Shown here: positions 43,042-54,634 of the stretch, in pieces
Position numbering within the stretch: the stretch's first letter is position 1
How the letters are laid out: each line of letters starts with the position of its first letter
From: Arachis hypogaea
Lineage: Eukaryota > Streptophyta > Magnoliopsida > Fabales > Fabaceae
Direction: 5' to 3'
DNA: 64,000 nucleotides
Assembly (NCBI RefSeq): GCF_003086295.3
Contig: NC_092046.1
Location: 108,789,363 to 108,853,362 of the forward strand
Notes under the pieces: generated by a model
What the model was told of the DNA's origin: nothing
Seen by the model: only the letters and a program-made list of their open reading frames with translations
Database searches by the model: none
Position numbers and translations under genes: made by a program

Positions 43042-44175
43042 ATGGCTCCTAAAGGAAAACAATCCACTCCAAGAGGCAAGAAAGAAAGCGTTCCAAAACC
43101 ACTTTGGAATCAAGGGAAGTTCTTAACTAAAGAACATTCAGACCATTATTACAAAATAATGGATCTAAGATCAGTGATTCCGGAAGTTAGATTCGATCTG
43201 AAAGAAGACGAATATCCGGAGATCCAGGAGCAAATTCGAATCAGGAACTGGGAGATCCTAGCTAATCCTAAAACGAAAGTGGGAAGAAATATGGTCCAGG
43301 AGTTCTATGCTAATATGTGGCAAACAGACAGTCAAAGACTATCTGGATCTGCTATCTATGACTATCGGACCTTGGTCAGAGGAAAGATTGTTCATACCCA
43401 CCCTGACAAGATCAGGGAGATCTTAAAGCTACCTCAGCTGAAAGATGATCCAGACTCCTTCAATAGGAGAATGATGAGAACAGACAAGGGCCTGGATAAA
43501 ATTCTAGAGGATATATGTATCCCTGGAGCCAGGTGGACCATCAGCACGAAGGGTGTCCCAAATCAACTCAAAAGAGAAGATCTCAAACCAGTCGCCAGAG
43601 GATGGCTGGACTTCATTAGGCATTCTCTACTGCCCACTAGCAACCATTCTGAAGTCACTATTAGAAGAGCAGTGATGATCCATTGCATCATGATGGGAAA
43701 AGAAGTGGAAGTTCATCAACTGATTTCAACTGAATTTTACAAAATTGCAAACAAAAATTCAAAAGATGCCAGGTTGGCTTATCCAAGCTTGATTTCTATG
43801 CTCTGCAAGGACGCTGGAGTAAGGATGGGAATAACTGAGTATATCTCAATTGAGCGACCAATCACCAAAGCATCAATGGAAAAACAACAAGCACAGGATG
43901 ACCCCATCAAGAAGAGAACACAGGAATTTCTCCCAGAAATCCCTCAATCTGAATACTGGGAGTATCTTGAAACATCCATTACCAAGATGCAAGAAGCTAT
44001 GGAACAAATAAAGAAAGAACAGAAGGAACAAAGTAGCATTCTTTGCTATTTGCTTAAAGAACAGGCGGAGCAAGGGCGTGATTTAAGAGAATTGAAGCGC
44101 CAGAAATTATCTCTTGAAGGACCGAGCACCCCGCAGATTAGAGGAACATCCACTTCCCAGAACAAAGGTTGTTAA
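43042..44175 (+). CDS. Additional ORF: Transposase_32-like plant transposon protein, 377 aa, intact
   Basis: The start MAPKGKQSTPRGKK is preferred over an in-frame ATG 54 bases upstream, because the longer start would overlap the hairpin/PPT module and copy A aligns only from here. Residues 1-30 are basic. About 80-265 match the putative plant transposon protein domain (PF20167 as I remember it): VGRNMVQEFYANMW, LVRGKIVHTHPDKIREIL, LEDICIPGARW, LLPTSNHSEVTIRRA, YPSLISMLCKDAGVRMG. About 305-355 is a probable coiled coil (EAMEQIKKEQKEQ, EQGRDLRELKRQK). No signal peptide or membrane segment is evident, so it is not envelope-like in the retroviral sense. It lies where Athila elements carry their extra ORF. 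Function unknown. Confidence 0.85.
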   Translation: MAPKGKQSTPRGKKESVPKPLWNQGKFLTKEHSDHYYKIMDLRSVIPEVRFDLKEDEYPEIQEQIRIRNWEILANPKTKVGRNMVQEFYANMWQTDSQRLSGSAIYDYRTLVRGKIVHTHPDKIREILKLPQLKDDPDSFNRRMMRTDKGLDKILEDICIPGARWTISTKGVPNQLKREDLKPVARGWLDFIRHSLLPTSNHSEVTIRRAVMIHCIMMGKEVEVHQLISTEFYKIANKNSKDARLAYPSLISMLCKDAGVRMGITEYISIERPITKASMEKQQAQDDPIKKRTQEFLPEIPQSEYWEYLETSITKMQEAMEQIKKEQKEQSSILCYLLKEQAEQGRDLRELKRQKLSLEGPSTPQIRGTSTSQNKGC

Positions 44176-45227
44176 ATTCCAATCTTAGCCTTAACTCTGT
44201 GATAACTGTTTTTATATTAGTTTTACCTTAGGAGTCATATAGTAGTAATTAGTATCTATATTTTTGATTTTATCTCCAATTAAGCTATAATTTAATTTTA
44301 TCATCATCATTAAACATGAATAAAATAGAAGAATTTCTTTAGAATAAGAGGCAATATTTTTCGAGTTTTTAATAAGATAAATTCTAATTATTTACATGTG
44401 GTGGCAATGCTTTCTGTCTTCTGAATGAATACTTGAACAGTGCATATGTCTTTTGAATTTGATGTTTAAGACTGTTAAATATGTTGGCTCTTGAAAGAAT
44501 GATGAACATGAGACATGTTATTGGTAATCTGAAAAATCATAAAAATGATTCTTGAAGCAAGAAAAAGCAGTGAATACAAAAGCTTGCAGAAAAAAAAAAA
44601 AGAGAGAAAAAGCAAGCAGAAATAGCCAATGCCCTTAAAACCAAAAGGAAAGGGTAACAAAAAGGACCCCAAGGCTTTGAGCATCAGTGGGTAGGAGGGC
44701 CTAAAGGAATAAAATCCTGGCCTAAGCGGCTAAACCAAGCTGTCCCTAACCATGTGCTTGTGGCGTGAAGGTGTCAAGTGAAAACTTGAGACTGAGCGGT
44801 TAAAGTCAAGGTCCAAAGCAAAAAGAAGAGTGTGCTTAAGAACCCTGGACACCTCTAATTGGGGACTTTAGCAAAGCTGAGTCACAATCTGAAAAGGTTC
44901 ACCCAATTATGTGTCTGTGGCATTTATGTATCCGGTGGTAATACTGGAAAACAAAGTGCTTAGGGCCACGGCCAAGACTCATAAAGTAGCTGTGTTCAAG
45001 AATCAACATACTGAACTAGGAGAATCAATATCACTATCTGAATTCTGAGTTCCTATAGATGCCAATCACTCTGAGCTTCAATGGATAAAGTGAGGTGCCA
45101 AAACTGTTCAGAAGCAAAAAGCTACTAGTCCCGCTCATCTAATTAGAATCTGAGCTTCACTCTTCACTCACAAAACTCTGAGATATTATTGCTTCTTAAA
45201 TCATTTGTATTCTATTTTATTTATCTA
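44176..45227 (+). other. Conserved non-coding region (copy D)
   Basis: No ORF. 44660-45130 is the block shared with A and C. Confidence 0.7.
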
Positions 45228-45263
45228 GTTGCTTGAGGACAAGCAACAGTTTAAGTTTGGTGT
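45228..45263 (+). promoter_or_regulatory. AGGA-loop hairpin plus PPT-like stretch before the 3' LTR (copy D)
   Basis: GTTGCTTG-AGGA-CAAGCAAC (45228-45247), then AAGTTTGGTGT (45253-45263). Confidence 0.72.
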
Positions 45264-45265
45264 TG

Positions 45266-46802
45266 TGATGAGTGGATATTTTATACGCTTTTTGGGGTTA
45301 ATTTCATATAGTTTTTAGTATGTTTTAGTTAGTTTTTAGTTTATTTTCATTAGTTTCTAGGCAAAATTCATATTTCTGGACTTTACTATGAGTTTGTGTA
45401 TTTTTCTGTAATTTCAGGTATTTTCTGGCTGAAATTGAGGGAGCTGAGCAAAAATCTGATTCAGGCTGAAAAAGGACTGCTGATGCTGTTGGATTCTGAC
45501 CTCTCTGTACTCGGAATGGAATTTCTAGAGCTACAGAAGTTCAAATGGTGCGCTTCCAATTGCGTTGAAAAGTAGACATCCATGGCTTTCCAGCAATATA
45601 TAATAGTCCATACTTTGCTCAAGGATAGACGACGTAAACTGGCGTTCAACGCCAGTTCCATGTTGCAGTCTGGCGTCCTGCGCCAGAAACAAGTTACAAG
45701 TTGGAGTTCAACGCCAGAAACAGGTTACAACCTGGCGTTGAACGCCCAAAACAGCCCATGCACGTGAGAAGCTTAAGTCTCAGCCCCAGCACACACCAAG
45801 TGGGCCCCAGAAGTGGATTTCTGCATCATCTATCATAGTTTACTCATTTTCTGTAAACCTAGGTTACTAGTTTAGTATTTAAACAATTTTTAGAGATTTA
45901 TTTTGTATCTCATGATATTTTAGATCAAAACTTTGTACCTTTTGACGGCATGAGTCTCTAAACTCCATTGTTGGGGGTGAGGAGCTCTGCTGTGTCTCGA
46001 TGAACTAATGCAAGTATTTCTGTTTTCCATTCAAACATGCGTGTTCCTATCTAAGATATCCATTCGCACTTCAATATGAATATGATGAACGTGACAATCA
46101 TCATCATTCCTCCATGAACACGTGCCTGACAACCACTTACGTTCCACTGTAGAATGAATGAATATCTCTTAGATCTCTTAATCGGAATCTTCGTGGTATA
46201 AGCTAGACTGATGGCAGCATTCAAGAGAATCCGGAAAGTCTAAACCTTGTCTGTGGTATTCCGAGTAGGATTTAGGGATTGAATGACTGTGACGAGCTTC
46301 AAACTCGCGAGTGCTGGGCGTAGTGACAGTCGCAAAAGGATAGTAAATCCTATTCCGGTACGATTGAGAACCTTCAGATGATTGGCCGTGCGGTGACAGC
46401 ACACCTAGACCCTTTTCACTGGAAGGATGGATGGTAGCCATTGACAACGGTGATCCACCAACACATAGCTTGCCATAGGAGGACATGCGTGCGTGAATCA
46501 GAAACAGAGGAAAGCAGAATTTCAGAAGACAAAGCATCTCCAAAACTCCAACATATTCTCCATCATTGCATACAAGTATAATTTGTGTTCTGCCCTTTTA
46601 TTCCTTGCAATCAAATTTGATAAGTGAATTATTTTATTGTCTTCCTGACTAAGAGTTACAAGATAACCATAGATTGCTTCAAGCCAACAATCTCCGTGGG
46701 ATCGACCCTTACTCACGTAAGGTATTACTTGGACGACCCAGTGCACTTGCTGGTTAGTTTTGCGAATTTGTGAAGAACTGTGATTTCCAATTTCGTGCAC
46801 CA
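45266..46802 (+). repeat. 3' LTR of copy D
   Basis: 1537 bp, same ends as the 5' LTR, and followed by the target repeat GGGTG. Confidence 0.93.
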
Positions 46803-47102
46803 GGGTGTCACCTGCAAAACACTCCGACGCTCTAGTCAGTCAAGTGTGCAGGCGGAAAGTGAGAAAATGGTATGTGACGTACCTTCAGGGGAGGGGTAGG
46901 ACCCTCCCTATATATACCGTGTCAGAAGTGGGTCCCGCAAGGACAGACCCACCTTCCTCGAAGCTTCCTCATACAGCTGTAGTGAAGAGCTATCAAGGAC
47001 GCGTGTCCGGGTCGGTGGTTGGGCTGTTCGCACCCGACCGCTCGGGGTCGGATGGTCTATGGGTCGGGTCGGCCCGCAGACTGTTTAGGCCAGGCCGTAA
47101 CA
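46803..47102 (-). repeat. 5' LTR of the Tat element, 5' half
   Basis: On the minus strand it starts TGTTACGGCCTGGCCTAAAC at 47102 and is richer in GC than its surroundings. It has a TATATATAGGG promoter-like box (46910-46917, minus) and joins 21752 across the C and D insertions. The far Tat LTR is not found. Confidence 0.75.
46910..46917 (-). promoter_or_regulatory. TATA box of the Tat LTR
   Basis: Minus strand GGTATATATAGGGAGGG. Transcription would run left, away from DXR. C and D now separate it from the rest of its LTR. Confidence 0.5.
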
Positions 47103-47808
47103 AAAACTAATGGTACAGTTTGGCATAACGTACAATGGGATAGAAGAAGTGACAGCATAGTTTACACCAAGACAAAAGGTAAGCAACTATTGACATTTTA
47201 CTTAAATTTCACTTTTCAACTTTGTTTTTTCAATCCATTGAAAATCTCTAACCTAATCCCAGTTAATTTTACATGAACTAACTAGTTATCTTGACTTCCA
47301 TAACCTAGCCTAGAAAGACCTAAGAACCGTTAGACTTTAACAAATAAACGCTTGAGCATTCCCTCAAGCTCAAATTCAAGACCACTCCATTGAAAACCTT
47401 TGTCATTTGCCACCCAAGAAGATGCTCAACCTTTTAATTTGGTCTATTTTGTTGAGAGGAATTGTATACTCCATCTTCAATGAAACCTCACTTTCATTTG
47501 AGGCCACATTTACTCTGTGTTTTTTTTTTTTTTTCTTTTGGTATTACATTTACTTGTGTTAAACACTATATAAGATTAGATTATATTTAAGCCCAGTTTT
47601 GTCAAGGAAAACATAATTCAAGGTTGAGACATTCAGTTGTGATGATCAGACAGAAAAATGAGTTTCTTATTAAAAATGTGCAAAAATCTAAAGCATTGGA
47701 ATAATCAAAATTCAGAGCCTTAAACTTGCCAATATCCAAGGAATGCATCATTCTACATTGTATACAATTCTTCAATTGCCCCAATTTATTAAATCAAATT
47801 AGTGCTGT
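47103..47808. other. Intergenic DNA, 3' flank of DXR
   Basis: No ORF or repeat recognised apart from a T run at 47521-47535. The minus-strand part next to 47808 should hold the DXR 3' UTR. AATAAA occurs on the minus strand at about 47790. Confidence 0.5.
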
Positions 47809-50800
47809 TCATGCAGGAATAGGAGTGAAGCTGGAAGAGCTTTGCAAGCTAGCAGCATATTTTCGAGCCCAAAGGTCATAGTGAACGATTTCCTCGAGCG
47901 AAGGCGATGTTACCAATTCCTCTTGATGCTTCTCACATGTTAGCTCCACAACCTTGAAAATATCCAAATAGCTGATCCTGCAAGTAGAGGGGAAAAAATG
48001 GGGGTTGAGAAGAGAATTTCAATTTACATTGCTTACCACACCTATGGGACTTGGATATATCTGTAGCCGCGAATTCTTTGTAAAAGAATTAATATAATGA
48101 AAATACTCTGAGCTGCATTATTGGCAAGGAAATAAAGCAATGCTTGTGCGGAAAATATGTGAAATTCTTACTTTTCATCAATAAACATTTCTACAGCTTT
48201 CTCGTTTGCTGCACTAAGAACTCCTGTCATTGTTCCTCCAGCACGACCAGCAGCATAGGCAAGATTCATGGATGGATATTTAACATTGTCGGGAGCTTTA
48301 AATGTTAAAGAACCAAGCCTGAATCATCACACATTTCAAATATGGCTCAGTCAAACAAAAAATACAAGAACAATTTTCTGTGCCCAATCCCATTTAATTA
48401 AATACTTCATTTTACATTATGAAATTTCATGATAGAAATGGATGGCATATGGTGTAGTGGAAGTTATAGGATCATTGTTCATCATCTGATCATTCGTAAC
48501 AAGAACGGTCTCAAAATTTACAACTCTTATTTCAAGTGGATTGGTCTATTTTCTTCAGTGTGGGTAGACTATAGATGATTTGAAGAATTTGAAATATGTA
48601 AGATGCAGGGGAAGATGGTATTACTTGCAAAGATCAAGGCGAGGCCAAGTTATTTCAGAGCAGTAAATTCTCTCGGGCCATGACATAGTATAGAGGATCG
48701 GTAAACGCATATCAGGCCACCCCAACTGTGCCAAAACTGATGAATCCTGAAATTTAAAATAATCTATCATTTCTTCTATTCCTTTCTTGATATATATTTT
48801 AACAAACTATTCATTATCAACTCCATATATCTGAAAAGATATTACAAAGATGAAGAAAACCAGCATAGTATTAGGGTCAAACCTGTGTTTCTATCATTGA
48901 ATGTATGATAGATTGTGGATGAATGACAATTTCGATATTATCATAGTCAGCTCCAAACAAGTAATGTGCTTCAATTACTTCTAGACCCTGTTATGAAAAA
49001 AAATTACCTTTTATGACAAGGAAATCTAGATTACATAATAAACAGATATGTAAGAAGAATATTTTAACACGATATGTTGACAAAAGGAATAAAACCTTAT
49101 TGAAAAGGGTAGCCGAGTCCACGGTGATCTTTTTCCCCATATTCCAGTTGGGATGTTTTAATGCATCAGCAACTTTAACATCTTTCAGTTTTTCAACAGG
49201 CCAATCCCTATGATCACCAAGAAGACACACTTAAAAACGGAACGTTTGATTATCTAGAGAAACAGTTAAACTGTGACTCTTGTGAAATGAAAAACGGAAA
49301 AGTTGAGACATGTTAGGTTTATTCTACACACCTGAAAGCACCTCCAGATGCAGTTAAAATAATTCTCCTAAGTGAACCTTCTGTCAACCCCTGGATGCAC
49401 TGAAGCAAAGAAAATGCTTTTCAGTTTTCGCAGCAAGAAGTGGATTAGGATGATACAAAATTGCTCTTTTGTCATTGATCTTGTTGTAGACGCAAATTTT
49501 TATAGATTATGTGCTTTTTTATACCTGAAAAATGGCAGAATGTTCTGAATCGGCTGGAAGTATTTTTATATTATGCTTTTTAGCAAGAGGAAGAACAAAA
49601 GGACCTCCAGCAATCAATGTCTCTTTGTTGGCCAATGCTATGTCTTTCCCTGCTTCAATTGCAGCAACTGTTGGCTAATAATAAAATAATGAGAGGAACT
49701 TCAGCTTTCTAATATCTGTTATCCGATAAGCTATAACAAATACCATCTCTACTTCAGCATCTTAGTATGGACTTTGTTAATATAAAAAGGAATGCTAACT
49801 TTAATGATATCAACAGTTTCTTATACTTCTGTTGTGTCTCTTTTTTCTAACTGTTGTTTCCAGTAAACAAGCTATGTTATTACGCATACAACAATATTCA
49901 GTAACCTCAATGCGTTAATGGGGTCAATTTTCTTATGAAAAATCAATAATGATGTTGTAATGTTGGAAACTGATTGCTTAGGCAAAATGATCAAAAACAG
50001 GGAAGGAAATAAAAAATGGTTACCTTTAGTCCTGCACATCCTACTATTCCTGTGACTACACTAACAGCATCCGGGTGACGAGCAACCTGAAAATGTAAAA
50101 GCTTATGAAAAAACAATATTGGCTCTCTAAGCCACATTATATCATATGAAGAAACGAGAGTTCAACCTCAATAACTCCCTGCTCTCCAGGGATGATCTCA
50201 GGCTTTTCTTCAACGGAAGCCAAAGCTTCTTTAAGTTCAGCAATTAGGGATTCATTTCTTACAGCAACGAGTTGAGGCTTAAATCTCTTAACCTGCGAGA
50301 CATAAATATTCAAAGAGATTAGTCTTTTTTCCTCCAGTTGGTATATCACAATTATTAGAGACACTGACAAAGCCTTATATTAACGAATTTAACTTTTCAA
50401 AATTTTAGTCTTCATGAATTATCTACTCAAATTAAAAGGAAAACTCAAGGGAGTGAATCACAGGGAACTCCATTGAAAATATTTAGTTTAAGATTTGATT
50501 TGATTGGTAGCAAGACAAATGAATCCAAAATTCCAGTACATGCTTGAGAGAGAGTATTTACCTGATCTGCAAGAAGCGTTACGTTCGAACCTGCAGCAAG
50601 TGCCACAACTTTGAACTTATCTGGATTCTCAGCAACGATATCGAGTGTCTACAAAAACATAAGAGCAAAGATGAATCACATCAAATCAAAGAACAAGAAA
50701 CAAAGCCAAGTCAAACTACATATACAAGTAGTAAACACAAATTCTTTTGAATTGTAGCACTAAAAACACAAACTACTTCCGAAAAATTCTTGCAAACACA

Positions 50801-51557
50801 CAATATATCACAAGTCCAGAAAGCATCTGATCTTAGATTACATCTCATTCCAATAGATGGCTATGACACAGTTTGTAATGCTATGATTCTATGCTAGAGT
50901 GATATTCCATTTCCACCTATACCTGAGTTCCGATTGAACCAGTACTTCCGACGATTGAGATGGGTTTCGGCCCCTCCCAAGTCTTGCGGTTCTGTTCCGG
51001 GACCGCCCTTCCTGGCCATGCTGGTGGCGGTGGTACCTGCACTGAGCAGGAAACTCTTCTTCCTGCTGCAGCTCCACAGTTTTTTCTTTTCAGAGCAAAA
51101 TGACCTGAAACATCAAAATGGTAATGGAAAAGTCAACCACCCAATCACCATGTACTATGCAATGACCATCAAAACAAAAACTAAAGCCAATGGTTCAATA
51201 TTAATTAAAAAAAAAAGGGTTCAACATTCAACAAACAAAAAATCATACTATGTAATAACACAACAACAGTAGCAATAGCATAAAAAAAATGGAGGGTACC
51301 TAACAGGATAGTCTCAAACAAAAAGGAAAAATTAAAATGGAAAGTGAGCATAATTTGAGGGAAAACAAAAATCAAACCAAACCGAACCAAGACAAATTCA
51401 AACACATCGAATTTCTTCCTCTTCTTCTATAAAGTTGAGAACTTTAGAGGAATAAACTAAGAGAACCTGGAAACTTTGCAGTGAGGATGTTAGACTTGAA
51501 GGAATCGGTGAAGAAAATAGACTTGACTTCAGCTGGGGAAGGCAAATTGAGAGCCAT
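47809..51557 (-). CDS. DXR: 1-deoxy-D-xylulose 5-phosphate reductoisomerase, plastid, 12 exons, 473 aa
   Basis: Converts 1-deoxy-D-xylulose 5-phosphate to 2-C-methyl-D-erythritol 4-phosphate with NADPH, the committed step of the plastid MEP isoprenoid pathway. Exons from start to stop: 51557-51467, 51104-50923, 50648-50562, 50292-50167, 50086-50024, 49674-49525, 49399-49332, 49207-49096, 48987-48883, 48746-48625, 48318-48172, 47977-47809. All introns are GT-AG and the 1422-bp frame is open. A transit peptide (about residues 1-49) ends at the plant CSV site, followed by the Pro-rich [10 protein letters not shown]. Then come the NADPH site GSTGSIGTQ, the metal and substrate regions [23 protein letters not shown] and GLEVIEAH, and [11 protein letters not shown] and MSWPERI. 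The length fits plant DXR. This is the only intact host gene seen; no duplication or missing key residue. Confidence 0.97.
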
Positions 51558-53769
51558 GACAAGAGAAAAACGAAGCTGAACCCAAATCCAGTACCAAATT
51601 CAACAAGAAAAATAATGAAAGTTTGAAAGTACAGTATCCCAGATAAAAAGTGTAGCAAAAAAAATGGTGGGAATTGCTATGGAGGAAGAAAAAGAAAGGC
51701 TTTGGATTAATAACCAACAATGGAAATGAGAATAGATGTGGTTTATTATCATTAACGAAAGATTGTATTGTTTTTTATGTTTAAAAAGAAAATTTACCCC
51801 CTTTATTATATTTTTTTTATTTTCAAGTTTAGGAGTCCGAGCCTCTTATTTAATGAGCACTGAATCTGAAATTATAAAAGTATTCAAAGTTTTTCGACCA
51901 GTCAATTTCCAACTTCCAAGAGTGTTTCTAAAATGTATTCTAATACTATGTTTTAAGTATATTATATAAAACAAATATGTTGTTATATTTTTAAAATGTA
52001 TGTTTAAAACAATAAGATAGATTTTGCTAGTATGATTTTAAAATAATATTTGAAAACATATTGTAAAAACATATTTTATTAAAAATTATTATAAGAAAAT
52101 TTTTACATTTTAATATATTAAATATATTAAAATTTTAAATAATTAATTTTATATTTACTACATAATTAATTATCAAAAAAATAATTAATTAACTATAATA
52201 TTTTACGGTATATACATTAAAATTAAACTATTTAAAATATAAAATTAGAAGTTAGAATACGTCTTAATTTTTATAAAAAAAAAATGAAAACTGTTTGAAT
52301 GAAATGCCTTTTTATACTATTTTACAATTGTCATGCGGAATAATTGAATGGGAATTGAAAAATGCAAGTGGTGAGCAAGTTGCAATTTAATGATTATTGA
52401 TGGGTGTAAAGGATAATATTAATTGAACGTCTATAAGTTAGGTGTTGAAAGGAAGACTTAATTAAAATCGAAAAGTAATTAAATTAAATTAATTTTGATA
52501 TAAACGTGAAATGTTCAAAAGATATTCGTTGACTGTAAGTTTAGATAACGAAGAAATTAGTCACTACTGTTCAGCGATCCATAAAATATTCAACACAAAA
52601 AGAAATACACTAACAGCACAAAATGCTGAGGAAAGAGATGTATGGGAATCTAAGGGTGGTATACCGTCCGAATTCGTGGGTATTCATTTCGTCTATATCT
52701 TTTTTAAACGAGTACTTATTCGTTTTCGCACTGGAAAAAAATTTTAATGAGACGAATATTTGGACAGATGGATGAAGTTGGATTTAGGAAAAACCTGCTT
52801 CTATCGGTTTCGATATATATAATATATAATAAATATATATTTTTAATATATAATATATAATATATATAAAATAATTAATAATATTATATTATATTTAAAT
52901 TTTTATTTTAAATTATATTATATATATAATAATTATTATATAAATTTTAAAATTTTATTTTATTTATTAAATTTTAATAATTATAGAGACAAATTAAAAT
53001 AAAATGGATATTCACAAAAATGAATCAAGATTTAATTTTTTACTATCTATATAAATAAAGATAGAACGAGTTATAAATTATTGTAAGAGAGAACAAGATC
53101 AAATAAGACAAAATTTCGTTCTTTTCCCATCACCGCCCCCTAGTGGAATCTGCATTCGTCTTCCACTAATAGAGTAAGAGCACTCCTATATTCTGGTTTC
53201 GTCTTCATGTGTGTTAGTTAAATCCAATTAATAATTTTACTCCTACTTCTTCATAGTTGGATTATACGTGTGTGATCAAGAGTACCTAATTAACGTTGCA
53301 CTCAATGTGATTCTCCTACTCAACTTTATCTTTGACCATATATCAGTGTTGCACTTTATTTGTAGTTCTAAGTTCTAACATCTTTTTGAGTTCTTCCAAA
53401 AAAACACATCTATTCCAGGCTAAGCTTTTGCGTCACTTTTGCGTCTACAAAGCAAAAAGACAAAAGCTTGGTAGATGGTAGTTATTGCCTTCGTGTTCAA
53501 CCTATTTATTAAGTAGGAGATTCATAAAAAAAAAAAGAAATTTGGAAAATAAGTCTTACATTAAATATTAAAATTAAAATATAAGTTTAGTATGTTGAAA
53601 TAGAAGTAATTAATAAAAAGAAATAAGATAGCAATATTTTTAATGAAAAAAAAAAGTAAAAAATTAACTAATATTAAATTAAATACAAGATAAATAAACC
53701 CTAACTAAAAAATGTTAATTACTTGAGATTTTTTTGTAAATAAATTATTTCTGTCGAATAAATAGCATA
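51558..53769. other. DXR upstream region and AT-rich intergenic DNA
   Basis: The DXR promoter and 5' UTR must lie just above 51557 on the minus strand. I see no convincing TATA box. 52800-52990 is almost pure A/T with TATATAATATAT words. No gene recognised. Confidence 0.5.
52800..52995. repeat. AT-rich low-complexity tract
   Basis: Long alternation of TATATAAT and AATATATA words, with many short inverted repeats. Confidence 0.8.
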
Positions 53770-53778
53770 AGGAAAAAA

Positions 53779-54630
53779 GAAAATTTTTTTATATAAATAA
53801 ATTAAATATTTTATTTACCAATATATGTATTTTATAAAGTATTTACTAATTTACGGAATTTATTTATCTCGTTTACAATATAAACAAAATAATTATGAAC
53901 GTATTTTATTTACACGGTAAATAATGTAAACGAGATAAGACACATTTTTATTTGGTTTTATTTTGTTTGTAAACAAGATAATTATTAAACGTTCATATAT
54001 AATTATCTTGTTTACACTGTAAACAAGATATGTGTATCATTATAAAAAAAAATGGTCTAGTTACACATCTAAGTGTTTTTGGCAACCAAGTCCAACCAAG
54101 TTGACGCAAACTCAACAAAAATCACTCTCATCATACCAACATTGAAACAGATCATAGGAGGAGGAGGAAGGAAGCAGAACCTGCGTGCGTGGAGGAAGAG
54201 GAGGAGAAGGAGGCGCGTGATTTAAAAAGTTGTTATAACAACTTGGTTAGACTTAGTTAAATATTTTGTTTGAATGTAGAGTTTTATTCTATAAAAAAAA
54301 ATTACGTTTTAAATGATTTTTTAGTTTAATTTTAAAATTAATTTAATTTTTTAGCAATTACTAATATCTTAATATGATTACTAATACTAATATCTTGAAA
54401 CAATTACACTACCTATCTAATACAATTTAATTTTATACTCAAAAAGTACATAAGCCAAAACTACGAGATATGTTCATCATCTAAAACTCTACATATCATT
54501 TTTACTGTGTAAATGAGATACGTTCATAATTATTTTGGGATAAATAATATTACATAAATTAATAAATACTTTTAAAATTTATATTAGTAAATAAAATATT
54601 TAATTTAATTTATTTATATAAAAAAATTTC
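53779..54630. mobile_element. Non-autonomous Mutator-type element with long terminal inverted repeats
   Basis: The left end GAAAATTTTTTTATATAAAT and the reverse complement of the right end GAAATTTTTTTATATAAATA pair over roughly 145 bases with small gaps, including AAAATAATTATGAACGTAT in both. A 9-bp direct repeat AGGAAAAAA flanks it (53770-53778 and 54631-54639), as expected for Mutator elements. No transposase inside. The middle (54090-54225) is richer in G, with GGAGGAGGAGGAAGG words, and could be captured sequence. Low complexity of the target repeat keeps confidence moderate. Confidence 0.65.
53969..54030. repeat. Perfect inverted repeat cluster inside the Mutator-type element
   Basis: GTAAACAAGATAATTAT (53969-53985) pairs with ATAATTATCTTGTTTAC (53999-54015). 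Then GTAAACAAGATA (54019-54030) repeats. A further pair TTATCTCGTTTAC/GTAAACGAGATAA lies at 53867-53938. Confidence 0.75.
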
Positions 54631-54634
54631 AGGA

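Larger units (their letters stand above)
34658..46802 (+). mobile_element. Athila-type Ty3-gypsy retrotransposon, copy D (full structure)
   Basis: LTRs of equal length (1537 bp each), tRNA-Asp primer site, gag-pol in order PR-RT-RH-IN, minisatellite, additional ORF, 3' hairpin/PPT. Flanked by the 5-bp repeat GGGTG (34653-34657 and 46803-46807). 12145 bp. Gag-pol has five stops and one frameshift; the additional ORF is intact. The lineage (Athila/Calypso/Cyclops type) follows from the RT wording, primer site and an ORF after pol. Confidence 0.93.

Noticed and set aside
43042..44175. Envelope-like protein of a retrovirus-like Athila element
   Set aside because: No signal peptide, membrane segment or glycosylation-rich ectodomain is visible; the sequence fits the plant transposon domain instead.
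48991..49230. 79-codon minus-strand ORF as a separate gene
   Set aside because: It is exon 8 of DXR read through its flanking introns.
52511..52747. 78-codon frame upstream of DXR
   Set aside because: No recognisable domain and no supporting splice or homologue; the surrounding DNA is AT-rich intergenic.
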